From: Desulfobulbus sp.
GTDB lineage: Bacteria > Desulfobacterota > Desulfobulbia > Desulfobulbales > Desulfobulbaceae
Assembly: GCA_003604995.1 (NCBI GenBank)
Contig: QZJD01000002.1
Coordinates: 1 to 34,747, forward strand
Direction: 5' to 3'
DNA length: 34,747 nucleotides
The translations under genes were made by a program, and so were the position numbers. Below, one piece after another: positions 1-6,044 of the stretch. The notes beneath the pieces were generated by a model, which worked only from the letters and a program-made list of their open reading frames with translations, did not search any database and was not told where the DNA came from. Numbering within the stretch: position 1 is the first letter of the stretch; each line of letters opens with the position of its first letter.

Positions 1-98
1 CCGACACCACCACGCCTCGGAGTCTCACTCCGTTCGCTTACCTGTATATCGAACTTTTGTGCTTAGCCATCGGCGGCGTATTTTTATGTTTTTGCGGG
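1..98 (-). repeat. 98-bp dispersed repeat, left copy (inverted)
   Basis: This stretch is the near-perfect reverse complement of 7262-7359; I count only a few mismatches (around 48, 65 and 75). It contains the palindrome-like piece GGAGTCTCACTCC and a tract GTATTTTTATGTTTTTGCGG. The left copy runs off the window edge, so its full length cannot be seen. It has no convincing coding potential. It may be part of a larger dispersed element. Confidence 0.85.
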
Positions 99-135
99 GC
101 CATCAAATAGATACTCTCGCAAAAACAAAATCGTA

Positions 136-159
136 GGGACAGGCTCCCGCGCCTGTCCC
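136..159. repeat. Small perfect palindrome, REP-like hairpin
   Basis: The sequence reads GGGACAGGC, a six-base loop, then GCCTGTCCC: a perfect nine-base-pair stem. It is preceded by CGTA, as are the REP units at 17550-18502, but the stem sequence differs. No T-run follows, so it is not a typical terminator. It is probably a dispersed intergenic palindrome. Confidence 0.6.
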
Positions 160-311
160 GCGGCCTGCCTTCTCATCGAGAAGGCGTAATTTATTCCGTC
201 GTTCTGTATAGAAAGTGAAATGCCGCTGAAAATACGGTATACTGAATTATACGGCATCCCATCTTCGCAGGCACGACATCCCCGGTTTTCAGTTTTCCCG
301 AGGCTTTGCGC

Positions 312-1043
312 ATGAACGAGGACATCAACGATATTCTCGCCCTTGAAGTCAAAAAAGAGATGGCCGACCGCTACTTCGGGTTCCGCAAGCTCATCGAGGA
401 GGACATCCGGGAGTACGACAACAAGGTCCTGACCTCGTTTCGCCGGCTGGAGCAGAAAATCGGCTTCGATCTGGTCCGACTCTACATACTACTGAAAGAC
501 GAGAATCTTATCCATGAATTTTTCCAGCTCGCCGGACTGGACCGGCTGATTTTCTATGACCGCTACCTGACCGAATCCGCCACCCTGCGGAAACGCGTTT
601 TTGCCGGCCAGAAAATTCACGGCCTGACCCGGGCCGGCCGCTTCAAAAACATGATTTTCGACACCTATGAAGCCCTGTGCAAAGACATCGATCAATACCG
701 GGAGAACGTGGCGAAACTCGCCAGTGAACGGGAAAGCATTGCCGAGGAAATCCGCTATTTCTACCACAAACATGACCTGGGAATCATGATGGATTTTCTC
801 CGGGGCCTTGACCGCGCCAGCGGCGCTCAGGCAAGCGATATGGCCGGCGGCCTGGTCCAGCAGTCCGGCGACGACCTCAATCAAAAATTGAGAGTCCAGC
901 CCCCGCCTCCGGTGGATGAGCTGTTGCCGGTCATCCCTCCTCTCATTCCGCTTCCCCGCCTGAAGGAACCCTTCAAAAAAATCGTGGCGCGGGCCTTTCT
1001 CAGCCAGGGCAAACCGGACCTGAGGGAGATCGTCCTCCCTTGA
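312..1043 (+). CDS. Conserved-looking hypothetical protein, cytoplasmic
   Basis: I do not recognise this protein (243 aa). It has no signal peptide or membrane segment. The first 150 residues are highly charged and probably mainly helical, rich in Arg, Lys, Glu and Tyr. A Pro-rich stretch near residues 196-217 (PPPPVDELLPVIPPLIPLP) links to a basic C-terminus. The ATG at 312 is chosen because GAGG (300-303) lies eight bases upstream; a TTG at 306 would be only two bases from that site. Codon use and GC-rich third positions match the neighbours, so it looks like a resident gene. It is followed by htpX after about 160 bp with its own promoter-like sequence, so it is probably a single-gene transcript. 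No function can be assigned from sequence. Confidence 0.75.
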   Translation: MNEDINDILALEVKKEMADRYFGFRKLIEEDIREYDNKVLTSFRRLEQKIGFDLVRLYILLKDENLIHEFFQLAGLDRLIFYDRYLTESATLRKRVFAGQKIHGLTRAGRFKNMIFDTYEALCKDIDQYRENVAKLASERESIAEEIRYFYHKHDLGIMMDFLRGLDRASGAQASDMAGGLVQQSGDDLNQKLRVQPPPPVDELLPVIPPLIPLPRLKEPFKKIVARAFLSQGKPDLREIVLP

Positions 1044-1070
1044 ACCCCTCGATACCCGCTCCGGCCTGTC

Positions 1071-1098
1071 TTGACATCGCCACCAGGAGGCTTATTTT
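1071..1098 (+). promoter_or_regulatory. Candidate htpX promoter, shared motif with htpG
   Basis: TTGACA (1071-1076), 16 bases, TATTTT (1093-1098). The extended string GTCTTGACA-N16-TATTTTTTC is identical to that at 13872-13905 upstream of htpG, with the same spacer length. The ATG of htpX lies about 100 bases downstream, beyond a repeat-rich leader. Confidence 0.5.
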
Positions 1099-1104
1099 TT
1101 CAAG

Positions 1105-1195
1105 TCCATAAGACTGTTAGACTGAAGACTGAAAGCTGTTAGGCTGAAAGCTGCCAGGCTAACAGCCTTCAGCCTCAACCCCTTCAGCCTCCAAA
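1105..1195. repeat. GGCTGAAAG-type repeat leader with hairpin before htpX
   Basis: This leader is built of variants of AGACTGAAG and AGGCTGAAAGCTG. It includes an imperfect hairpin, 1141-1153 against 1163-1175 (13 bp with one mismatch). The same word recurs at 2838-2863 beside the first RAYT unit. A run of ten A bases (1193-1202) directly abuts the htpX ATG. No Shine-Dalgarno sequence is present, so the repeats seem to have replaced the normal leader. Confidence 0.6.
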
Positions 1196-1201
1196 AAAAA
1201 A

Positions 1202-2044
1202 ATGAATACCGTCAAAACATTCATGCTGATGGCCGCGCTTACCGCCCTGTTCATGGTCGGCGGCCAGGCCCTCGCCGGCCGGCAGGGCATGACCATTGCC
1301 CTGATCATCTCCCTGGGCCTCAATTTTTTCTCCTACTGGTTCAGCGACAAGCTGGCCCTGTCCATGAACGGCGCCCGGCAGGTTTCGCCGGAAGAGGCGC
1401 CCGACCTGCACCGGCTGGTTGAAGAACTGGCAAGGCGGGCCGACCTGCCCAAGCCCAAGGTCTACCTGGTCAGCAACCCGACCCCCAATGCCTTTGCCAC
1501 CGGCCGCAACCCGCACCATGCGGCGGTGGCCGTCACCACCGGACTGCTACAACTGCTGGACCGGAACGAGGTTGCCGGGGTGCTGGCCCACGAACTGGGG
1601 CATATCAAGAACCGGGACATCCTGATCGGTTCGGTGGCCGCGGTCCTGGCCGGCGCGATCAGCTACCTGGCCACCATGGCGCAATGGGCCATGCTCTTCG
1701 GCGGCGGCCGGAGCAGCGACGAGGAGGGCGGCAACCCCCTGGCCGCTCTGGTGATGATCATCGTTGCGCCCATCGCGGCCGCCCTGATCCAGATGGCCAT
1801 CTCCCGGAGCCGCGAGTACCTGGCCGACCAGGCGGGCGCGCAAATATCGGGCCGGCCGCTGTCCCTGGCCGGCGCCCTGGAAAAGCTCACCGCCTACAAC
1901 CGGCAGCTGCCCATGCAGGTCAACCCGGCCTCGGCACAGATGTACATCGTCAACCCCCTGCGCGGCGGCCAGATCGCCAATCTCTTCTCCACCCATCCGC
2001 CCATGGAAGAGCGCATCCGCCGACTGCGGGCGATGGGAAGTTAA
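1202..2044 (+). CDS. htpX: Protease HtpX homologue (M48B zinc metalloprotease)
   Basis: HtpX is an inner-membrane zinc endopeptidase that degrades misfolded membrane proteins, with its active site on the cytoplasmic side. At 280 aa the length is typical. The zinc motif HELGH is at residues 130-134 and the third ligand is probably Glu205 in SREYLAD. Membrane segments lie at about 5-22 and 30-47, with two more hydrophobic stretches after the active site (about 141-165 and 181-199). The C-terminal STHPP motif is also typical. The ATG at 1202 gives a family-like N-terminus, but no Shine-Dalgarno sequence precedes it, only an A-run. The stop codon directly abuts the repeat element that starts at 2045. 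A promoter-like motif shared with htpG fits heat- or envelope-stress control (inference). Confidence 0.95.
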   Translation: MNTVKTFMLMAALTALFMVGGQALAGRQGMTIALIISLGLNFFSYWFSDKLALSMNGARQVSPEEAPDLHRLVEELARRADLPKPKVYLVSNPTPNAFATGRNPHHAAVAVTTGLLQLLDRNEVAGVLAHELGHIKNRDILIGSVAAVLAGAISYLATMAQWAMLFGGGRSSDEEGGNPLAALVMIIVAPIAAALIQMAISRSREYLADQAGAQISGRPLSLAGALEKLTAYNRQLPMQVNPASAQMYIVNPLRGGQIANLFSTHPPMEERIRRLRAMGS

Positions 2045-2047
2045 GAT

Positions 2048-2143
2048 TTTAGGGGTTTAGGGGATTAGGGGATTAGGGGGTTAGGGGATTAGGGGATTAG
2101 GGGATTAGGGGATTAGGGGATTAGGGGATTAGGGGGTTAGGGG
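2048..2143 (+). repeat. Telomere-like tandem repeat, 12 units of NTTAGGGG
   Basis: Twelve 8-bp units run without interruption. The first base varies (A, G or T) and the TTAGGGG core is constant. The G4 runs every eight bases on the plus strand make G-quadruplex formation plausible. An inverted four-unit tract stands at 2886-2917, so the G-rich strands of the two tracts lie on opposite strands, both reading towards the transposase. Confidence 0.95.
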
Positions 2144-2145
2144 TT

Positions 2146-2174
2146 TAGGCTGAAGGGCAAGCTGGCCCGAGGCC
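2146..2174 (+). repeat. 29-bp direct repeat, left copy
   Basis: The sequence starts TAGGCTGAAGGGCAAGC and ends TGGCCCGAGGCC. It is identical to 2853-2881 in the same orientation. The two copies bracket the REP pair and the transposase gene, 707 bp apart. They are too long for an ordinary target-site duplication. Confidence 0.95.
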
Positions 2175-2187
2175 GCAGGACCATACC

Positions 2188-2216
2188 GTAGGATGCGGTG
2201 AGGCACGAACCGCATC
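2188..2216 (+). repeat. REP palindrome, left copy
   Basis: A 29-bp sequence starting GTAGGATGCGGTGAGG with an internal stem GATGCGGT/ACCGCATC. Its perfect reverse complement is at 2784-2812. It has the size and shape of a REP sequence recognised by RAYT enzymes. Confidence 0.85.
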
Positions 2217-2223
2217 GATCGCG

Positions 2224-2760
2224 TCACTCTCCGCCTTGGATTATCCCCTCCGGTTCGCTAGCCCAATCCTCAGGGTACAGGCCCCGTTTCACATAGGCAT
2301 GAAAGCTCGAATACGGCCAGTCCCTGACCCGGCTAACCCAGCCATGCTTTACCGGGTTCCAGTGAATATACGCGGCATGCCGTTCAAAATCGTCTTCATC
2401 CCTGATGAGATGTTCCCAATATCGCCGTTGCCAGATACCCCGCTCCCCTCTGGCAATCCGGCTTTTCGATCTTCTTTCAATCGGCGGCAGGGATCGGGAA
2501 AAACCTGCTTTTATCAAGGCCCAGCGGGTCTTGAAATCCCCGTCTCCCGCAGGCAGGGACAAAATACAGTGAAGATGCTCAGGAAGAACAACCATGGCGT
2601 CGATGGAAAATGGCCGACTCTTTTTAACCTCTCGAAAAGACTGCCTTAACGCCTCGATGTTATCCGTCAGGGTGCGAATGCCTCGGCGCTCCGCGCAGTT
2701 GACTGTGAAAAAAAGGTACCCCCTGCTATCTTTGGTCGCCGATATTCTACCATTTGCCAG
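2224..2760 (-). CDS. REP-associated tyrosine transposase (RAYT), start codon uncertain
   Basis: RAYTs are single-domain Y1 (IS200-like) transposases that bind and cleave REP hairpins. The HxH metal motif is in VVLPEHLHCILSLP and the likely catalytic Tyr region is RRYWEHLIR, followed by YIHWNPVKHG, which is typical of the family. The first ATG (2595) would begin just before the metal motif. However, the frame stays open upstream to a stop at 2767-2769, and that extension reads family-like (GYLFFTVNCAERR). Its only sensible start is CTG at 2760 (178 aa). Either CTG is used or an original ATG has mutated, leaving a weakened gene. The gene sits between inverted REP copies. Function is assigned from the family; activity is uncertain. 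Confidence 0.8.
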   Translation of the reverse strand: MANGRISATKDSRGYLFFTVNCAERRGIRTLTDNIEALRQSFREVKKSRPFSIDAMVVLPEHLHCILSLPAGDGDFKTRWALIKAGFSRSLPPIERRSKSRIARGERGIWQRRYWEHLIRDEDDFERHAAYIHWNPVKHGWVSRVRDWPYSSFHAYVKRGLYPEDWASEPEGIIQGGE

Positions 2761-2783
2761 CGGTCCTTATGGGATTCTCGATT

Positions 2784-2812
2784 GATGCGGTTCGTGCCTC
2801 ACCGCATCCTAC
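2784..2812 (-). repeat. REP palindrome, right copy (inverted)
   Basis: A perfect 29-bp reverse complement of 2188-2216, beginning GATGCGGTTCGTGCC. Together the two REPs flank the RAYT gene in the head-to-head arrangement expected of a RAYT with its cognate sites. Confidence 0.85.
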
Positions 2813-2852
2813 GCGGGCTGCGGGCGATGTGAGAAGTGAGGCTGAAGGCTGG

Positions 2853-2881
2853 TAGGCTGAAGGGCAAGCTGGCCCGAGGCC
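2853..2881 (+). repeat. 29-bp direct repeat, right copy
   Basis: Identical to 2146-2174 and in the same orientation. It follows a related GTGAGGCTGAAGGCTGG stretch at 2836-2852 and leads straight into the C-rich telomere-like tract. Confidence 0.95.
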
Positions 2882-2920
2882 TAATCCCCTAAACCCCTAA
2901 TCCCCTAATCCCCTAAAATC
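2882..2920 (-). repeat. Inverted telomere-like tract (CCCCTAAN), four units
   Basis: Four units of CCCCTAA lie at 2886-2917, the reverse complement of the tract at 2048-2143. The tract overlaps the 3' end of the ThiF-family gene. On the minus strand the final codons of that gene (DFRGLGD and the TAG stop) are read from the repeat itself. Confidence 0.9.
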
Positions 2921-3694
2921 CGTGATCACGGGATTCCTTCCGCAGACCGGGCAATCCTCCTGGCGTTGCAGGGGGATGCGGCGGAAATCCATGGACAGAG
3001 CGTCGAACCTGAGCAGGGCGTTGGCGAGCAATTGGCCGGCGCCGGTGACGAACTTGATCGCCTCGGTGGCCTGGATCGTGCCCAGCATGCCGGCCACCGA
3101 ACCGAGAATGCCGACCTCGGAGCTGACCGCGACGGTCCCCGCCAGCGGGGGCTGGCGGAAGATGCAGCGGTAACAGGCGGTTTTTTGGGGAAGGACGGTC
3201 ATGGTCTGGCCCTCGAAACGCAAGACCCCGCCGTGGGAGAGGGGAATGCCCGCCAGGACGCAGGCATCGTTGATGAGGAACTTAGCCGCAAAATTATCCG
3301 TGCCGTCGATGACAAAATCATAGTCCCGGATGATCTCCAGGATATTGGCGGCGCACAGTCTGACGGGCAGCATCCGGACCCGGACCTCCGGGTTCAGGGC
3401 CTGGATCGCCTCAGCCGCGGACTCCACCTTGATCCGCCCCAGATCAGGGGTGGCATGGATGATCTGGCGCTGGAGGTTGGAGAGGTCCACCCGGTCGCTG
3501 TCCACGATGCCGAGCGTCCCCACGCCGGCGGCGGCCAGATACAGGGCGATCGGCGACCCCAGACCGCCGGTGCCGATCACCAGCACCCTGGCCCGGCCGA
3601 GCCTCTCCTGGCCAGCTTCCCCCAGCTCGCGCAGGAGGATGTTGCGGCTGTAGCGTTCCCGCTGCGCCGGGGTCAGCCGGCCCTCTTCTTCCAC
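2897..3694 (-). CDS. ThiF/MoeB/HesA-family E1-like adenylyltransferase
   Basis: The family uses ATP to adenylate the C-terminal Gly-Gly of small sulfur carriers such as ThiS or MoaD. At 265 aa it shows the nucleotide loop GTGGLGS, the NLQRQ arginine motif, DGTDNF, and a zinc site formed by CYRC and CPVC. In the crossover loop, where ThiF and many MoeB proteins have Cys before EAGVLG, this protein reads VSSEVGILG, with Ser at that position. The start is GTG with GGGGGAG upstream. The last residues (DFRGLGD) and the stop come from the repeat tract, so the original C-terminus has probably been replaced. It ends a three-gene minus-strand run, 25 bp after the TPI-like gene. MoeB is more likely than ThiF; no thiamine or molybdopterin genes are nearby. 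Confidence 0.85.
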   Translation of the reverse strand: MEEEGRLTPAQRERYSRNILLRELGEAGQERLGRARVLVIGTGGLGSPIALYLAAAGVGTLGIVDSDRVDLSNLQRQIIHATPDLGRIKVESAAEAIQALNPEVRVRMLPVRLCAANILEIIRDYDFVIDGTDNFAAKFLINDACVLAGIPLSHGGVLRFEGQTMTVLPQKTACYRCIFRQPPLAGTVAVSSEVGILGSVAGMLGTIQATEAIKFVTGAGQLLANALLRFDALSMDFRRIPLQRQEDCPVCGRNPVITDFRGLGD

Positions 3695-3719
3695 CTCGCT
3701 CTCCCCCGGTATTTCTTTG

Positions 3720-4442
3720 TTAGGCGCCAGAGGTCAGGGCCTGCTCGGCATTCGCAAGGAGTACCGCAAACGCCGCCGGGTCCAAGCTGCCGCCGGCGAC
3801 CATGACTCCGGCCAGCTCGGGCAGGACAATCAATTCGGCCACATTGCTGTAATGTACGCCGCCCCCGTAGAGCACCGGCCGCCCGCCGGTCATTTTCGCG
3901 AAATAACGGGCGGCATCGGCCACCGCGGCAATGTTGCGGCCCAGTTCCAGCGCCTCGGCCTCCTCGGGGGTGCAGGCCAGAATCGTTTTCTCCAACTCCG
4001 CCGTCTCCAGCGCCGCCAACTGCCCGGCGAGCCCCTCCCGACCGGCGCAGAGGATCGGCGTAAGCTCGGCGGCCAGGACCTCGCTCACCTTGTTGGCCGC
4101 GTCCTGATTGCTTTCATGAAAATAGCGCCGCCGCTCCCGATGCCCCACCAGGACATAATCAACCAGACCCCGAAGCCAGTCGGCGGGGGTGGCGCCGGTG
4201 TAGCTCCCCTGGGGAAAGGGGGACACGTCCTGGGCGGCCAGGACAACTCCGGGAAGCTCCCCACGGCGAGCCCGCGCCTCAACCAGCATGAGAAAGGGAA
4301 TGGCCAGCACCACCCGCAGCCGCGTTGAGGGCCGGTAGCGGCCGGCAAACGCATCCAGCCACCTTGCCGCCGCGGCCGGAGAGAGACTGGCCTTCCAGTT
4401 GGCGAGGACGATTTTTTCGGGAATCTGTCCGTCAGGGCGCAT
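3720..4442 (-). CDS. Triosephosphate isomerase-like protein, catalytic Glu motif missing
   Basis: The 240-aa protein is a TIM-barrel homologue of TpiA. It keeps NWK (Lys17), AQDVSPFPQGSYTG, GHRERR (His101; usual GHSERR) and the phosphate-binding YGGGV and AGGSL loops. The loop that normally reads YEPVWAIGTG, with the catalytic Glu, is replaced by ACTPEEAEALELG, so ordinary isomerase activity is doubtful. The ATG at 4442 is chosen because AGGAGG precedes it at good spacing; it overlaps the epimerase gene by 11 bp, suggesting translational coupling. A longer frame starting at 4502 has an Arg/Ser-rich tail unlike the family. It is either a pseudoenzyme or an isomerase of a related substrate. Whether a normal tpiA exists elsewhere cannot be seen. 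Confidence 0.8.
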   Translation of the reverse strand: MRPDGQIPEKIVLANWKASLSPAAAARWLDAFAGRYRPSTRLRVVLAIPFLMLVEARARRGELPGVVLAAQDVSPFPQGSYTGATPADWLRGLVDYVLVGHRERRRYFHESNQDAANKVSEVLAAELTPILCAGREGLAGQLAALETAELEKTILACTPEEAEALELGRNIAAVADAARYFAKMTGGRPVLYGGGVHYSNVAELIVLPELAGVMVAGGSLDPAAFAVLLANAEQALTSGA

Positions 4443-5646
4443 CCTGTTGCTCCTCCTGCCGCAGCGTTGCCAGCTCCGGGAACGGCGCGATGGAGTCGGC
4501 ATGGATCGAGTTCAAGAGGTTTCTTGGATTCTGCACGAAATCTTCCTCCAACTCAAACTTGCCAAGAAACTCTTCGTTAAAGGTGGTGATCAGATTGAGA
4601 TGGCCCCAGCGCTCCAGATAATAGACCACCAGACGCGGCAGGGCGGTATAGATCGTCTCCTGGGGAAAGGGATCGACAAAGCTCGATTCCCGGAGCTTCA
4701 GACTGGACAGGGTCTGGGTCTTGTAAAAATGTTCGAGAAAGATCAGTTCGGGCGGCAGCCGGACGCTGATCCCGAACCAGTTGAGGATACTGGCCAGCCA
4801 CTGCAAAAAAACCTTGCCGGAACGGATCACCGGATAGGGCACATAGATCTCCCTGGGCCGGTTCAGCTCCAGGTAGGAACGGATGGTCAGGATCAACTCC
4901 GCCATCTCCACCGGTTCCTTGTCCACCAGATGATAGGTTTCTCCGGAGAACTCATCCCGGTGGTTCAGGACATGGTGGACGAAATAGGGGATCTTGTTGG
5001 CGTTGGTATAGGAATGCTTTACCCCTTTGCGGGTGACCATGAAGGGCATGGCCTCGTCGGCGATGGAAAAGAAGAGGCGATGAAAGCCGTGGATCTTGTG
5101 GTCATGCTCGCCGTAAACGATGGCCAGGCGAATTATGGTGAAATCGAGCCCCTGGGTCTTTCCCATGTGCCTGAGCGTGCGCTCGGCCATCAGCTTGGAC
5201 TTGGCGTAATGGGTCAGGGCGGGCGACAGGGGAAGATGGTCCTCCTCGGACAGGTTCTCGCCGTTGGGCAGGGTCGCCGCCGAACTGATGTGGATGTAAG
5301 GAATCCCCAAGGCGCAGCAGGCTCTAGCCAGATTGACGCAGCCCAGGTAATTGACTTCGAAGGCCAGCTGGGCGTCGCAGTCCAGGGCCGCCACCGCCGA
5401 GTTGATCACAAAATCCGGGCGGGCGCGGATCAAATAGTTCTTGATATCGTCGGCATTGCGGATGGAAAGCTTCTTGCTGCTGGGGGCGCGGATATCGATC
5501 TCGTGCTCGGTCTGGGTCTTGAAATAATGGGCCAGGGTACCGCCGATCAGGCCGGAACCACCGATCAACACCCCCAGGCGTTTTCTTTCCGTCCCTTCCC
5601 GGGCCGGATCGTCACCGCCCATCTTGTCATCCTGCACCGATGTCAT
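4432..5646 (-). CDS. NAD-dependent epimerase/dehydratase-family protein (extended SDR)
   Basis: An extended short-chain dehydrogenase of 404 aa. The Rossmann loop GGSGLIGG is near residues 29-36 and the catalytic pair is Tyr147/Lys151 in YAKSK, with Ser121/122 upstream. The family acts on nucleotide sugars or sterol- and terpenoid-like substrates. The C-terminal part (after about residue 280) is longer than in GalE-type enzymes and resembles the 3-beta-HSD-like subgroup. The substrate cannot be inferred. The ATG at 5646 follows GGGAGAAGG; longer starts are possible but add a low-complexity N-terminus. It is the first gene of the minus-strand trio, overlapping the TPI-like gene by 11 bp, so the three probably share a transcript. 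Confidence 0.85.
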   Translation of the reverse strand: MTSVQDDKMGGDDPAREGTERKRLGVLIGGSGLIGGTLAHYFKTQTEHEIDIRAPSSKKLSIRNADDIKNYLIRARPDFVINSAVAALDCDAQLAFEVNYLGCVNLARACCALGIPYIHISSAATLPNGENLSEEDHLPLSPALTHYAKSKLMAERTLRHMGKTQGLDFTIIRLAIVYGEHDHKIHGFHRLFFSIADEAMPFMVTRKGVKHSYTNANKIPYFVHHVLNHRDEFSGETYHLVDKEPVEMAELILTIRSYLELNRPREIYVPYPVIRSGKVFLQWLASILNWFGISVRLPPELIFLEHFYKTQTLSSLKLRESSFVDPFPQETIYTALPRLVVYYLERWGHLNLITTFNEEFLGKFELEEDFVQNPRNLLNSIHADSIAPFPELATLRQEEQQDAP

Positions 5647-6044
5647 CCTTCTCCCATCCAGAGGTTGCGTAGGGGATTTATAGCATAATACCGGAGGAAT
5701 GCCACAGATTTTCTCAGCCCTTTCCCGCGTCCGCAAGCCCCCTCTTCCGCCGGTTCAAACCCTTTGCCCGGCATGTGCCGGGTGCATCCGGCAGGGCGCG
5801 GCCAAGATGCCGCCTTGCCGGCGCCTGGGGTACGGCCGGGCAACGAGGGGACGGCACAATCAGAAGGTTTTCAATTTTTTCAGACACTTGACAGCCCCCG
5901 TCCATCAGGTATACTTATGGGAGCAGGATATCCACCGGCCCGTGCCGCGGACCCGAAGCCGGCAGGGTTTGTACGTTATTGCATGCAATCTCAGTGGCAA
6001 CTACACAGGGCCTCGTAAGGTTATCATTATTACCGGGAGCGCTT
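5647..6044. other. Divergent intergenic region (epimerase / OmpA-like gene)
   Basis: It holds no gene. Two GC-rich hairpins are visible: 5767-5782 (CCCGGCATGTGCCGGG) and 5788-5821 (stem of about ten pairs with one mismatch). A strong promoter for the plus-strand gene lies at 5888-5915. On the minus strand, TATTAT and TATAAAT elements near 5665-5685 could serve the epimerase gene, but no convincing -35 box is seen. Confidence 0.6.
5888..5915 (+). promoter_or_regulatory. Strong sigma70-type promoter for the OmpA-like gene
   Basis: TTGACA (5888-5893), a 16-bp spacer and TATACT (5910-5915). Transcription should start near 5922, giving a leader of about 120 nt before the ATG at 6045. Confidence 0.75.

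Larger units (their letters stand above)
1..311. other. Intergenic region upstream of the first gene
   Basis: No gene is visible here. After the 98-bp repeat comes a perfect hairpin at 136-159 (stem GGGACAGGC/GCCTGTCCC, 6-nt loop), preceded by CGTA in the manner of the REP units near 18 kb. A TATACT at 238-243 could be a -10 box for the downstream gene, but no good -35 box lies at the right distance. GAGG at 300-303 is the likely ribosome-binding site of the gene at 312. Confidence 0.6.
2045..2920. mobile_element. RAYT-centred repeat unit with nested terminal repeats
   Basis: The 876-bp block lies between the htpX stop codon and the 3' end of the ThiF-family gene. From outside in it shows inverted ends GATTTTAGGGG (2045-2055) and CCCCTAAAATC (2910-2920); TTAGGGGA tracts (12 units left, 4 right, inverted); a 29-bp direct repeat; a 29-bp inverted REP pair; and a single transposase gene. 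The nested symmetry suggests that the whole block is one unit or was built by successive repeat insertions. RAYTs are known to be associated with REP sequences; movement of this complete block is an inference. Confidence 0.6.

Noticed and set aside
2048-2143. A true telomere or linear chromosome end
   Set aside because: The tract is internal, short and flanked on both sides by ordinary genes; an inverted tract lies 740 bp away.
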